A stretch of 64,000 nucleotides of DNA. Origin: Chitinophaga sp. SYP-B3965 (lineage in GTDB: Bacteria > Bacteroidota > Bacteroidia > Chitinophagales > Chitinophagaceae). Positions 24,747-33,249 of the stretch are shown here, in pieces. The stretch lies in the NCBI RefSeq assembly GCF_009647655.1, contig NZ_WJFD01000006.1:1-64000 (forward strand), read 5' to 3'. Both the position numbers and the translations under genes were made by a program. Under the pieces are notes generated by a model. That model was not told the DNA's origin and searched no databases. It saw only the letters and a program-made list of their open reading frames with translations. The first letter of the stretch is position 1; each line of letters starts with the position of its first letter.

Positions 24747-27700
24747 TTAGAAACTTGCATTCAATCCCAACGACCACGTCTTTGTTATTGGCTGATTTCC
24801 GGTAGCCACTTCAGGGTCCATTCCTTTGAAATCTTTGCTGACAATGATAAATGGATTACTTACCGATAGAGACAGCGCCAGATTTTTCATGAATAAATGG
24901 GCCAACAACTTTTCCTGCAGATTATAGGATAGAGAAATGTTGTTACAGCGCAGAAAAGAAGCATTTACTACGCGGGCATCCGAATTATTGTACATATCCC
25001 AGGGATAGCCCGCATATCCTGATGGAAAATACAATACATTCTGTGTCCCGTCCGCCTTCATGGAAGGAATAGTGGGGATAGATGTAAATTTCTCATCTCC
25101 GGGTTGTCTCCAGCGGTTCACAAACTCCTTCGGCAGATTTTCATAAGCACTCGGTAGAAAATTGCCCGGGAACATGTTATAAAGGAATTTCTTTCCACCT
25201 ATATTCAGGTTAAATGCCGTTGACAGGGAAAAAGTTTTATAACGCACTAAAGTAGAAATGCCGCCATAAAAATCAGGCTCCAATTTACCCATGTACTTCA
25301 TGTACTCTGTTACGTCCGTCATAGCTTTCGGATTCTCAGCTGCAGTAGGCATTACAAATTCAGGCACACCCGTTTGCGCGTTAGGCCCTTTATACTGGAA
25401 TGCCCAAAATGCAGAGACCGGATATCCTACCTTATTCAATGTTCCGGCTACAGCCCCCATCCACCAGGTGGCGGTAGGGAAAGGCGTTTCCACGGTGTTG
25501 ATATTCCTGGAAGTATTTACCGTCAATGTCCACAACCAGTTTTTGGTGCGTACAGCAGTACCTGAGAGTTGCAGTTCAAGCCCCTGGTTGAGCATATTAC
25601 CCCCATTCACGGGCATAGTAGCAATGCCATACTCTGAAGGCACTTCTTTATAGATGATCACATCTTCAGATTTCTTCCGGTAATATTCAAAAGAAAGCAT
25701 GAAGCGGTTCTTAATGATCCCCAGGTCCAACCCCATATTAACGGTTTTGGTTTTTTCCCAGCGCAGGTCCGCATAAGGGAGTGATTTGATCTGTAAAGAA
25801 AACTCTCCTGAATAGTACTCTATCGGCGTATAAGGGATTTGTGCTATTAACTCAGGACCAAAATTTTCTGCTACATTTCCCTGCCAGCCATAAGTGGCGC
25901 GGAAGTTCAGTTCGCTGATCAGATGCTGATCCTTCATCCAATCCTCATTATGTACATTCCAGCGCACACCGGCAGACCATACCGGCAAAAACCGGTTCTG
26001 GGTGTTTTGTCCGAAACGATTGGAAGCATCCCACCGGATGCTTCCGGTAGCCACATACCGTTCAAGGTAGGAATAAGTACCACTGCCGTATAAAGAGAAG
26101 AAGTTGGACTTCCGGTCAGTCATACGTGAGGTAATGTATCCATTATAAAGGCCATTGGGATAAATAGTGCCACCTTGTGTAATGGTAGGCGGAGGGAATG
26201 TTACATTTTTCCCCCTGTCCGGAAAATAACCAAATACGGTACTGGACGCTCCGTCTACTTTAGTGCTCCGGCTTTCCTCTCCAAGCAAAAAGCTGATCCT
26301 GTGCCTGCCCAGGAGTTGGTTATAAGAAAGGCTGTTCCGCCAGTTAATAGTAGAGGTACGGGCCTCAGTGGTATTCAATTCACCTCCATGCGGCAACCGG
26401 GAAGCTTTGTATTCTACTTCACCCGGGGCATATTTACCATAATCATAGTTCCGGAAATTGGCCGCAATGTAGTTGCTCCTTTCCGAAGCAAAAGATTCCC
26501 CTACTGCGTTGCTGGAGGCAAAACCTACAATGCTTTCAAAACGAAGTCCTTTAAATACATCATACTTTAAGTTCAGATAAGTATTAAAGTTCCTGGTATC
26601 GTTTTCATTTCCGGTATTGGCCAGTTCATTCAACACATTATACTTGTACAGGGAAGAACCCTGTTCGTAAAAGAACAAACCTCCGGTTTCGTCAAAAGCC
26701 GGGATGGCACGGCTGGAGGTGGAAGCATAGGTATAAGGATCTACCCGGTAAAACCCGTTCGTTTTAGTAACGTTTCCGTTTAGCCGCATAGACAGCATGA
26801 TCTTCCTGTTCAATTGTGCATCCATGTTAATGGAAGCGGTATTTGCTTCTGATTCATTGCCTTTGGCCGCACCCTTTGTTCTGTTGGTTGAAAGGGAAGC
26901 ATAATAACGAACAATATCAGATCCGCCTGAAACATTAAGGGAATGATTGTAACTGACCGGTTGTTGAAATAACAGGTCAAACCAATCTGTATTTACCGTT
27001 TCCAAACGTTTTACCTCACTATCAAACTCCGCATAAGTGATCTCTTTGTTCAGGTAACGCCTGATGGCATTTTCATATCCAACTTTCTCCGTGTACCGGG
27101 TGCCATACAATCTTTTGTCGTAGATCTCCCTGGAAACGTCAATACGCTCTTTTGAATTCATTAAATTCATCTTGTTGTAGCTGAGCTTGTTCGTTACCGA
27201 TGTATTGCCGGAGTAATTGATAGAAACCCTGCCCTTTTGACCTTTTTTAGTGGTGATGATGATAACGCCGTTGGCTGCTTTAACACCATATAAAACGGTG
27301 GCGGAAGCATCTTTTAGTATCGTGATATCTTCAATGTCGTTGGGATTTAACCAGGAAATGCTATTCCCGATAAAAGTGCGGATCATATCAAAATTATCCT
27401 GGGTAATTGCGCCATAACTATCCAGTTCCTGCGCCTTAAAAGGAATCGGATCTTCCTGGATAATACCATCCACTACCCATACTGGTTCCTGGTTACCCAG
27501 GAGGGTGGATGTACCCCGTATGCGCACTTTTTGCCGCGGCCCTACTAAACCACTGTTGTTCAGCACCAGCAATCCCGGCAGCTTCCCCTGCAGCATCTGT
27601 TCTATGGTATTCGTTCCATTAAAGAACAGGTCCTCCCGTTTAATGGTATTAGCTGAACCCACCATTTCCATCTTCCGGATGGTTTGAAAGCCGGTTACAA

Positions 27701-28331
27701 CCACCTCATCCACCACCTTGATCTCGTCTTCGAGTACAACCACCACAGGTTCGTTCTCATCATATTTTGGAAAAGTAACACTGCGCCGCTGCATGCCGAT
27801 AAAAGAGAAAACAAGTTCTGCTTTAACACCATCAGGTACAGCTAAGTCAAACACGCCGTCCTTATCGGTTACAGCCTTCACCTGGGTACCCTTTAACAGG
27901 ATGGTTACTCCCACCAAAGGCTGCCCTTTTTTATCTTTTACAACACCTTTTATGGGCCCTTCCTTCTTACTATCCTTTCGCTTGATCACAATGGCATTTC
28001 CCGAAATTTTATAGACCAGGTCAGTATTCTGGAGGCACTTCTCCAGGATCTGATCAACAGATCCGCCTGTTACATTCAACGTCAGGTTATTGACCTTTTC
28101 AATTTCCTTTGTTCCATACATGAACACAAACCTGGTATGTTTCTGTATTTCCCAAATTACCTGTTCTAAAGACGCATGTTCCATCTTCAGCGTCACTTTA
28201 TCCTGCGAATGTACTTTTGCGGAAAGTTGAAAGCAGAAGGCCAGGATGAGCAAAGCTTTCAATTTTACAATAAACAGGAGCCTGGGCCATCTCCTTCGAT
28301 GGCAGGGAAGACATTCTCGTTCTTTTCCCAT
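24747..28331 (-). CDS. SusC-type TonB-dependent receptor with STN domain
   Basis: The 1194-aa outer-membrane receptor starts with a signal peptide after a basic leader (LKALLILAFCFQLSAKVHSQ). An STN domain follows (about 48-115, KMEHASLEQVIWEIQKHT), then a CarboxypepD_reg-like domain (about 128-210), the plug domain (about 215-340) with VRIRGTSTLLGNQEPVWVVD, and a long beta-barrel ending in LGLNASF with the terminal Phe. The STN domain contacts FecR-type anti-sigma proteins, and fecR is the next gene upstream with a divergent ECF sigma gene. Thus ligand binding probably induces this whole leftward operon. The start at 28331 gives a long basic N-terminus; a later start is possible. Confidence 0.93.
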   Translation of the reverse strand: MGKERECLPCHRRRWPRLLFIVKLKALLILAFCFQLSAKVHSQDKVTLKMEHASLEQVIWEIQKHTRFVFMYGTKEIEKVNNLTLNVTGGSVDQILEKCLQNTDLVYKISGNAIVIKRKDSKKEGPIKGVVKDKKGQPLVGVTILLKGTQVKAVTDKDGVFDLAVPDGVKAELVFSFIGMQRRSVTFPKYDENEPVVVVLEDEIKVVDEVVVTGFQTIRKMEMVGSANTIKREDLFFNGTNTIEQMLQGKLPGLLVLNNSGLVGPRQKVRIRGTSTLLGNQEPVWVVDGIIQEDPIPFKAQELDSYGAITQDNFDMIRTFIGNSISWLNPNDIEDITILKDASATVLYGVKAANGVIIITTKKGQKGRVSINYSGNTSVTNKLSYNKMNLMNSKERIDVSREIYDKRLYGTRYTEKVGYENAIRRYLNKEITYAEFDSEVKRLETVNTDWFDLLFQQPVSYNHSLNVSGGSDIVRYYASLSTNRTKGAAKGNESEANTASINMDAQLNRKIMLSMRLNGNVTKTNGFYRVDPYTYASTSSRAIPAFDETGGLFFYEQGSSLYKYNVLNELANTGNENDTRNFNTYLNLKYDVFKGLRFESIVGFASSNAVGESFASERSNYIAANFRNYDYGKYAPGEVEYKASRLPHGGELNTTEARTSTINWRNSLSYNQLLGRHRISFLLGEESRSTKVDGASSTVFGYFPDRGKNVTFPPPTITQGGTIYPNGLYNGYITSRMTDRKSNFFSLYGSGTYSYLERYVATGSIRWDASNRFGQNTQNRFLPVWSAGVRWNVHNEDWMKDQHLISELNFRATYGWQGNVAENFGPELIAQIPYTPIEYYSGEFSLQIKSLPYADLRWEKTKTVNMGLDLGIIKNRFMLSFEYYRKKSEDVIIYKEVPSEYGIATMPVNGGNMLNQGLELQLSGTAVRTKNWLWTLTVNTSRNINTVETPFPTATWWMGAVAGTLNKVGYPVSAFWAFQYKGPNAQTGVPEFVMPTAAENPKAMTDVTEYMKYMGKLEPDFYGGISTLVRYKTFSLSTAFNLNIGGKKFLYNMFPGNFLPSAYENLPKEFVNRWRQPGDEKFTSIPTIPSMKADGTQNVLYFPSGYAGYPWDMYNNSDARVVNASFLRCNNISLSYNLQEKLLAHLFMKNLALSLSVSNPFIIVSKDFKGMDPEVATGNQPITKTWSLGLNASF

Positions 28332-28370
28332 AGATTTGGTTGCTTAAATGTGAGAGATTGGTTTTATCAG

Positions 28371-28397
28371 GCGCCAGGTGTTACGACCACCTGGCGC
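28371..28397. terminator. 10-bp hairpin between fecR and susC
   Basis: Perfect arms GCGCCAGGTG (28371-28380) and CACCTGGCGC (28388-28397) enclose a 7-nt loop, directly after the fecR stop at 28402. A T-rich tract follows on the + strand but not on the minus strand, where fecR and susC are transcribed. It may act as a partial terminator or processing site that lowers susC read-through. Confidence 0.45.
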
Positions 28398-28401
28398 ATT
28401 T

Positions 28402-29580
28402 TTATTTTACAGACGATATATATAATACTTTATCAACAAACTTTACCTTCACCAGCCCGGTAGATTTTAGCATATCAATAATAGGGGCCATGCTGTTATA
28501 ACGCTCAAAGCTGGCTCCTATCTCAATTGATCTTGCCTCCTCATCTTCAAAGCGATATTCAAACCTGTACCACCTGGACAATTGCTTTAACACCTCTCCC
28601 AATTCCTCATTCCTGAATACAAATCTGCCTGTGCGCCATGCGGTGTAAAACATTACATCTACTTTGCGCACCTCCATTTTACCAGATGCCACCGCTACAA
28701 CAGCCTGCTCACCCGGAACAATCTGGCGCCATTCTCCATCAGCACTGACGGCCACTTTTCCCTCTGCAAGTGTTGTTACTATATTCTGCTCATCGGCATA
28801 GGCTCTGAAATTAAATGATGTGCCCAGCACCTTTACTGCCACATTTCCATTTTTTATAATAAAAGGATGGTGTGCATCTTTAGCCACATCAAAATAAGCC
28901 TCTCCTGTTAACTCCACCGTCCGATCCGTTCCTTTAAAAGCCACGGGGAATTTCAGCTTTGTTTCCGCATTTAAAAATATCCGGGTACCATCTGATAAGG
29001 TTACCGAATACTCCATACCGGTCATTGTTTGTATTTCATTGAATACAGCCGTGCCGGATGCCGCATCAGCCATTGCATAATCTATACTCCCCGAATCTGT
29101 TGCAATCTTCGTTCCGTCGGCCTCTGTCATTTCAAGCGAATTGTTCTTTGAAATATCGATCACACGTCCGTTACCCAAAGTGAGCTTCGCTCCCGCCGAA
29201 CCGGCAAGTATGTGCGGTTCCACGATGGGAGATTCTATTGATGACCGGTTCCACCAGTAAAGCGTTCCAACAGATACAACTGCTAACAGGATCGCTGCAT
29301 ACTTCAACATGTTCCGCCATGGTTTCATTTTTCGCACCTTATTATCTTTATCCAAAGATGCTTCTACCTTTGCCCAGGCTTCATTTGCCGGGAACTTCTC
29401 ACGTAACCGGTTGTTTTCTTCATAAGCTTCCTTCTTCATCAGCCGTTCCCATAAGTGCAGGTTCCTTTCATCCTCCTGCAACCATAACTGTAGTTCTTTT
29501 TCATCGTCCTCCGTTTGAGAACCGGTAGAAAAGGCAGCCATCAACTCTGATATTCTAAAATATTCCCTATTAACTTCCAT
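28402..29580 (-). CDS. FecR-type anti-sigma factor
   Basis: The 392-aa protein has a cytoplasmic N-terminal part (about 1-88, MEVNREYFRISELMAAF, with LWLQEDERNLHLWERLM) that binds the sigma factor. One membrane helix follows (about 91-107, MLKYAAILLAVVSVGTLYWW), then the periplasmic FecR domain (about 170-270, TLSDGTRIFLNAETKL, VELTGEAYFDVAKDAHHPF). A C-terminal DUF4974 domain ends it (about 320-392, NEELGEVLKQLSRWYRF). It would hold the divergently encoded ECF sigma factor inactive until the STN domain of the SusC receptor signals ligand. The gene is head-to-head with the sigma gene and 70 bp upstream of susC. Confidence 0.93.
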   Translation of the reverse strand: MEVNREYFRISELMAAFSTGSQTEDDEKELQLWLQEDERNLHLWERLMKKEAYEENNRLREKFPANEAWAKVEASLDKDNKVRKMKPWRNMLKYAAILLAVVSVGTLYWWNRSSIESPIVEPHILAGSAGAKLTLGNGRVIDISKNNSLEMTEADGTKIATDSGSIDYAMADAASGTAVFNEIQTMTGMEYSVTLSDGTRIFLNAETKLKFPVAFKGTDRTVELTGEAYFDVAKDAHHPFIIKNGNVAVKVLGTSFNFRAYADEQNIVTTLAEGKVAVSADGEWRQIVPGEQAVVAVASGKMEVRKVDVMFYTAWRTGRFVFRNEELGEVLKQLSRWYRFEYRFEDEEARSIEIGASFERYNSMAPIIDMLKSTGLVKVKFVDKVLYISSVK

Positions 29581-29709
29581 AACTTATTAGTTGATGGTAT
29601 TCAATTTATTATGATTGTATTGAGCCCTTTGCCGTTTTTATAATACTATAACAATCTCATTCGTAAACCGGGGTAGTCAGAAAATAAAAAATTGTTACTT
29701 TTTTTTCTA

Positions 29710-29717
29710 TAAGTTTG
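29710..29717 (+). promoter_or_regulatory. Possible Bacteroidota -7 box of the ECF sigma gene
   Basis: TAAGTTTG fits the Bacteroidota -7 consensus TAnnTTTG and lies 23 bp before the ATG at 29741. A TTG at 29692-29694 could serve as the upstream box, though the spacing is shorter than usual. Confidence 0.35.
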
Positions 29718-29740
29718 TTTTGGGGGTTCAAAGATGCATT

Positions 29741-30277
29741 ATGCAAAATATTGTATTGGCAATCGGGAATGGTGATAAACATGCTTTCAAGGAGTTTTTT
29801 GAAGACTATTTTCCGATACTGTGTGCATTTTCATTTAAGTACATTAAGGATGAGGAACAGTGTAAAGACATTGCTCAGGAGGCTTTATTAACGTATTGGG
29901 AAAAGCGGGCCGAATTCGATTCCATTTATAAGGTAAAAAGTTTTGTATACATGGTAGCCCGCAACCGCTGTCTTAACATTATAAAACGGATGCAGGTTGG
30001 TGCAAACTATTTACAGGAGGCGAAAAATGAATTGGAATTTTTCTTTGAAGAGAACATTATAGAGCAGGAAACCTTTTTAATGGTACGCAAGGCTATTGAA
30101 GCACTGCCTCCCCAAATGCGGACCGTGATCAGCTATTCCATGGAAGGTTTAAAAAAACCGCAGATTGCAGCTGAAATGGGGATTGCCGAAGGAACCGTAC
30201 ACTCTTTAAAAAAAACAGCCTACAAAAAACTGCGGGAACAGTTGCAGGGACATTTTTACTTATTACTACTATATTAG
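29741..30277 (+). CDS. ECF-type RNA polymerase sigma factor
   Basis: The 178-aa protein has sigma region 2 (about 15-85: FKEFFEDYFPILCAFSFKYI, EQCKDIAQEALLTYWEKR, VKSFVYMVARNRCLNIIK) and region 4 (about 115-165: ALPPQMRTVISYSMEGLKKP, QIAAEMGIAEGTVHSLKK). This is the ECF layout of FecI-like sigma factors in Bacteroidota. The ATG at 29741 is preferred over a TTG seven codons upstream. It diverges from fecR, which encodes its presumed anti-sigma, and with the STN-bearing SusC forms a standard three-part signalling set. Its stop is 4 bp from the end of the convergent kinase gene. Confidence 0.93.
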   Translation: MQNIVLAIGNGDKHAFKEFFEDYFPILCAFSFKYIKDEEQCKDIAQEALLTYWEKRAEFDSIYKVKSFVYMVARNRCLNIIKRMQVGANYLQEAKNELEFFFEENIIEQETFLMVRKAIEALPPQMRTVISYSMEGLKKPQIAAEMGIAEGTVHSLKKTAYKKLREQLQGHFYLLLLY

Positions 30278-30280
30278 TCT

Positions 30281-31288
30281 TCATCTCGTTACTCTTCCTG
30301 AAACTCCGCTGATCACCATCTCTTCAATTTCTTTTTTTGTTATTACGGCCCAATCTCCGGGGATACTTTGTTTCAATGCTCCACATGCGGTGGCGAAATT
30401 GATGATATCCTGCGGGGAGTAGTTACGCATTAATCCAAATAAGATACCTGCTGTGAAGGCATCCCCGGTACCTATCTGATCTGTGATGGTTTGCAGGGAG
30501 AAACCTTCTGCATAATAATATTTATCCTCATGTGCCAGGGCAGCACAATAGATACCGCCGGGTTTGCGGAAACTCATGCCCAACGTTTTTAAATGTGGCA
30601 TGTGGGGTTTGAGGGCTTTGTGTGTTTGCTGGAAACGTTCTTCCAGTGATAATTGGGGGTCTGATTCAATGTCGTAATATATTTTCACTGCATCCAGGTC
30701 TGCTACGGCTATCTGGCTGTGTTGCAGCAAAGCGGGCATTACTTCTTTCGGTTCCTTTCCGTATTTCCATAAAGTAGCGCGGTAGTTGAAATCCGCTGAA
30801 ATAGTGATGCCTTTCTTCCGCGCTACCTCTATGGCTTCCTGGCAAACATCAGCAGCGCTTTGAGATAAAGCAGCGGCTACGCCGGACCAGTGAAAATATT
30901 GTTGTTCTTCTAAAACATCGTTCCAGTTGATATCTCCGGTTTGGAGTTCTGCGAAAGAACTGCCTGCGCGGTCATAGATCACTCTTGTGGGTCTGATCTG
31001 GTTACCAGCTTCTGTAAAATAGAGGCCTAGTTTTGAGCCGCCGTGTGCGATATGCCCTGTTCCTACGCCATGACCTCTCAATTGCTGGAGGCCTGCTGCG
31101 GCTATGTCATTATCCGGTACCCTGCTGATGTATTCTACCTTTATCCCTAAACGGGCCAATAGCACACAGACGTTCGCCTCTGCACCAGCATAGTAAGCGG
31201 TGTAACCATCCGTTTGCTGGAACCGCTTACCATTATTGCTGTGTAATCTCAGCAAAAACTCTCCAAAGGCTGTTAGGTTATCATTCAT
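30281..31288 (-). CDS. kdgK: PfkB-family sugar kinase, probably 2-keto-3-deoxygluconate kinase
   Basis: The 335-aa protein is a ribokinase/PfkB kinase: N-terminal FGEFLLRL, the Gly-rich GYTAYYAGAEANVCVLLARLG, and the C-terminal signature DQIGTGDAFTAG with catalytic Asp276. The N-terminal pattern and the YDRAGSSFAEL stretch (residues 105-116) are typical of KdgK, which phosphorylates 2-keto-3-deoxygluconate to KDPG. Placement after a gluconate-type permease and a RidA protein supports a sugar-acid route. It is the last gene of the leftward sugar operon that begins with SusC at 39999. Substrate assignment within the PfkB family remains tentative. Confidence 0.8.
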   Translation of the reverse strand: MNDNLTAFGEFLLRLHSNNGKRFQQTDGYTAYYAGAEANVCVLLARLGIKVEYISRVPDNDIAAAGLQQLRGHGVGTGHIAHGGSKLGLYFTEAGNQIRPTRVIYDRAGSSFAELQTGDINWNDVLEEQQYFHWSGVAAALSQSAADVCQEAIEVARKKGITISADFNYRATLWKYGKEPKEVMPALLQHSQIAVADLDAVKIYYDIESDPQLSLEERFQQTHKALKPHMPHLKTLGMSFRKPGGIYCAALAHEDKYYYAEGFSLQTITDQIGTGDAFTAGILFGLMRNYSPQDIINFATACGALKQSIPGDWAVITKKEIEEMVISGVSGRVTR

Positions 31289-31323
31289 GACCCCTAAAGT
31301 AAATATTTCCCGCGATATGGCAC

Positions 31324-31791
31324 TTAGTATAACTCGAACAAGGCCTCAATTTCCACCGGAATGTTATCCGGGAGGGAACCAAAACCAACAGCACTTCTTA
31401 CACCGATACCATTTTCTTCTCCCCAGACCTTTGCAAACAATTCGCTGCAACCATTGATCACATAAGGATGACGTTCAAAATCAGGTGTGCAATTTACCAT
31501 CCCCAATACTTTGATCACCCGCTTTACTTTATCCAGTCCCACATGGGTTTTGATGGTGGACAACATGGCGAGCCCTACCTGCTGCGCTGCCAGTTTACCT
31601 TCCTCCATATCCAGCTCTTCTCCTATGCGGCCAATGATCAGTGACTTGTCATTCTTCACCGGGCCGTGACCTGAGAGGTACAGATACTTCCCATCTATGA
31701 GGAATGGTTTGTAAACACCCAGTGGTGTGGGTGCGGGTGGTAATGTTAATCCGGTCTTTTCCAGTTGCTCTTCGGCAGTTTTGTTTTTCAT
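31324..31791 (-). CDS. RidA/YjgF family protein
   Basis: The 155-aa protein shows the RidA-like chorismate-mutase fold: KPFLIDGKYLYLSGHGPV near the start, the middle helix AAQQVGLAMLSTIKTHVG and the C-terminal VRSAVGFGSLPDNIPVEIEALFEL. Members of this family hydrolyse reactive enamine/imine intermediates made by dehydratases. The active-site Arg is plausibly the one in GVRSAVG, which is conserved in deaminating RidA proteins. The start at 31791 (MKNKTAEEQLE) is chosen because it lies 2 bp after the permease stop and gives the usual length. In this operon it may act on an amino-sugar acid intermediate, but no dehydratase gene is visible nearby. Confidence 0.85.
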   Translation of the reverse strand: MKNKTAEEQLEKTGLTLPPAPTPLGVYKPFLIDGKYLYLSGHGPVKNDKSLIIGRIGEELDMEEGKLAAQQVGLAMLSTIKTHVGLDKVKRVIKVLGMVNCTPDFERHPYVINGCSELFAKVWGEENGIGVRSAVGFGSLPDNIPVEIEALFELY

Positions 31792-31793
31792 AT

Positions 31794-33083
31794 TTATATA
31801 ATTGTATCCAGTATCATTACGCCTGCCAGTCCAACTACGCCAACGATCGTTTCCATCACGGACCATGACAGCAAGGTGTTTTTTAAACTCAGGTTAAAGT
31901 ATTCTTTAAACATCCAGAAACCGGCATCGTTCACATGAGAGAACATCAGGCTTCCTGCGCCAACAGATAATACCATCAGGTTAGGATCTGCATGCCCCTG
32001 CAATACCAAAGGCGCTACCATTCCAGCTGCCGTAATCCCTGCTATGGTGGCAGAACCAACACATGCTCTGATGATGGCAGCCATCATCCAACCCAATACA
32101 AGGGGATGAATGGGCCAGGTGCTCATTTCTCCGGCAATCTTTTCGCTCACGCCGCTTTGTGCCAATACTTCTTTCAAAGCCCCCGCGCCTGCAATGATCA
32201 GCAAGATCATCGCCACATCTTTAACAGCTGCTGTGTAAGTGCTCATCACTGCCTTCACGGGGGTTTGTTGTAGTATACCTAGTGTAAAAGTAGCTATCAG
32301 CAGGCAAAACAACATTACTATTGGTGCATCTCCTGTGAAATTATTTTTTGGAAGTACTTTTGTGATCATCAGCAGGAATACAGGTAACAGGGCGGTGAGG
32401 AAACTGTTCAGTTTGCCGGGTAAAGGCCCTTCTTCTTTTGCTTGAAAAAGTTGTAGCGGTCCTGCAGGGATCTTTTTCAGCCATCTTGCAAATACTGGTC
32501 CTGCTATGATCACTGCGGGAATGGCTACTGCCAGGCCATACATCAACGTTAAACCCATGTTGGCTTTGAATTCCCCTACTAAAATAACCGGTGAAGGATG
32601 TGGGGGAAGAAAACCATGTGTTACCGATAATGCAGCCAGTGTGGGTAATCCAATATAAACAGCGGGTAGTTTGTATTGATAGATCACTGAGAAGATCAAC
32701 GGTACCATGAGTACAAATCCTACGCCGTAATATAATGGGATGCCAATTATAAACCCGGCTATCAATAATGCCCATTGCACATATTTAGGACCGAAAGTTG
32801 ACATGAGTGAATTGGCGATCTGTTTTGCTGCGCCGCTTTCTGCCACCAGTTTTCCTAACATCGCACCCAACATTAAGATCATCAGCAGGCTGCCGACCGT
32901 TTCTCCGATGCCTTTTTGCAAAGCGGCAGGGATCTTTTCTATGGGTACTTTCAGCCATATGCCTGCAATAATAGCCACGATGAGGAAAGCGAGGAAAGCG
33001 TTGAATTTGCCCCATGTGAGGAGCAGGATCAGTAAAGCAATACAGCAAATAACAATTACAAAGGCCATTCTTCTCTTTTTCAT
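31794..33083 (-). CDS. GntP-family sugar-acid permease
   Basis: The 429-aa membrane protein has about twelve hydrophobic segments and belongs to the gluconate:H+ symporter family: GSLLMILMLGAMLGKLVAESG, the LPPHPSPV loop near residue 160, and the C-terminal GSATIAGITAAGMVAPL and AGSLMFSHVNDAGFWMFKEY motifs, all typical of GntP/GntT. It would import gluconate or a related sugar acid. The ATG at 33081-33083 lies inside a partial copy of the 3' end of the upstream GH20 gene, so its translation start region is a product of a local duplication. It is followed 2 bp later by the RidA gene. Confidence 0.9.
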   Translation of the reverse strand: MKKRRMAFVIVICCIALLILLLTWGKFNAFLAFLIVAIIAGIWLKVPIEKIPAALQKGIGETVGSLLMILMLGAMLGKLVAESGAAKQIANSLMSTFGPKYVQWALLIAGFIIGIPLYYGVGFVLMVPLIFSVIYQYKLPAVYIGLPTLAALSVTHGFLPPHPSPVILVGEFKANMGLTLMYGLAVAIPAVIIAGPVFARWLKKIPAGPLQLFQAKEEGPLPGKLNSFLTALLPVFLLMITKVLPKNNFTGDAPIVMLFCLLIATFTLGILQQTPVKAVMSTYTAAVKDVAMILLIIAGAGALKEVLAQSGVSEKIAGEMSTWPIHPLVLGWMMAAIIRACVGSATIAGITAAGMVAPLVLQGHADPNLMVLSVGAGSLMFSHVNDAGFWMFKEYFNLSLKNTLLSWSVMETIVGVVGLAGVMILDTII

Positions 33084-33249
33084 TAATAATCCACCAGCGC
33101 CATATTCTCCGGGTGGGATGTTTTTTTTATTGATCGCTTTTATTCCACGATGATTTTTTTTATTTTTTATTGATCGATTTTATTCCACGATGATCTCGTC
33201 TATCATTAATAATCCATTTCCACCGGCGCCGTATTCTCCGGGTGGGATG
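33081..33249. repeat. Permuted duplication of the GH20 gene end
   Basis: Two segments of the GH20 3' end occur twice. Segment X (33204-33249, coding PPGEYGAGGNGLLM) recurs with a 6-bp deletion at 33081-33120. Segment Y (33169-33194, containing the gene's last codons and stop) recurs at 33129-33154 with one mismatch in 26. In transcript order they read X-Y-Y'-X', with T-rich spacers. X' supplies the ATG of the GntP gene. Confidence 0.8.
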
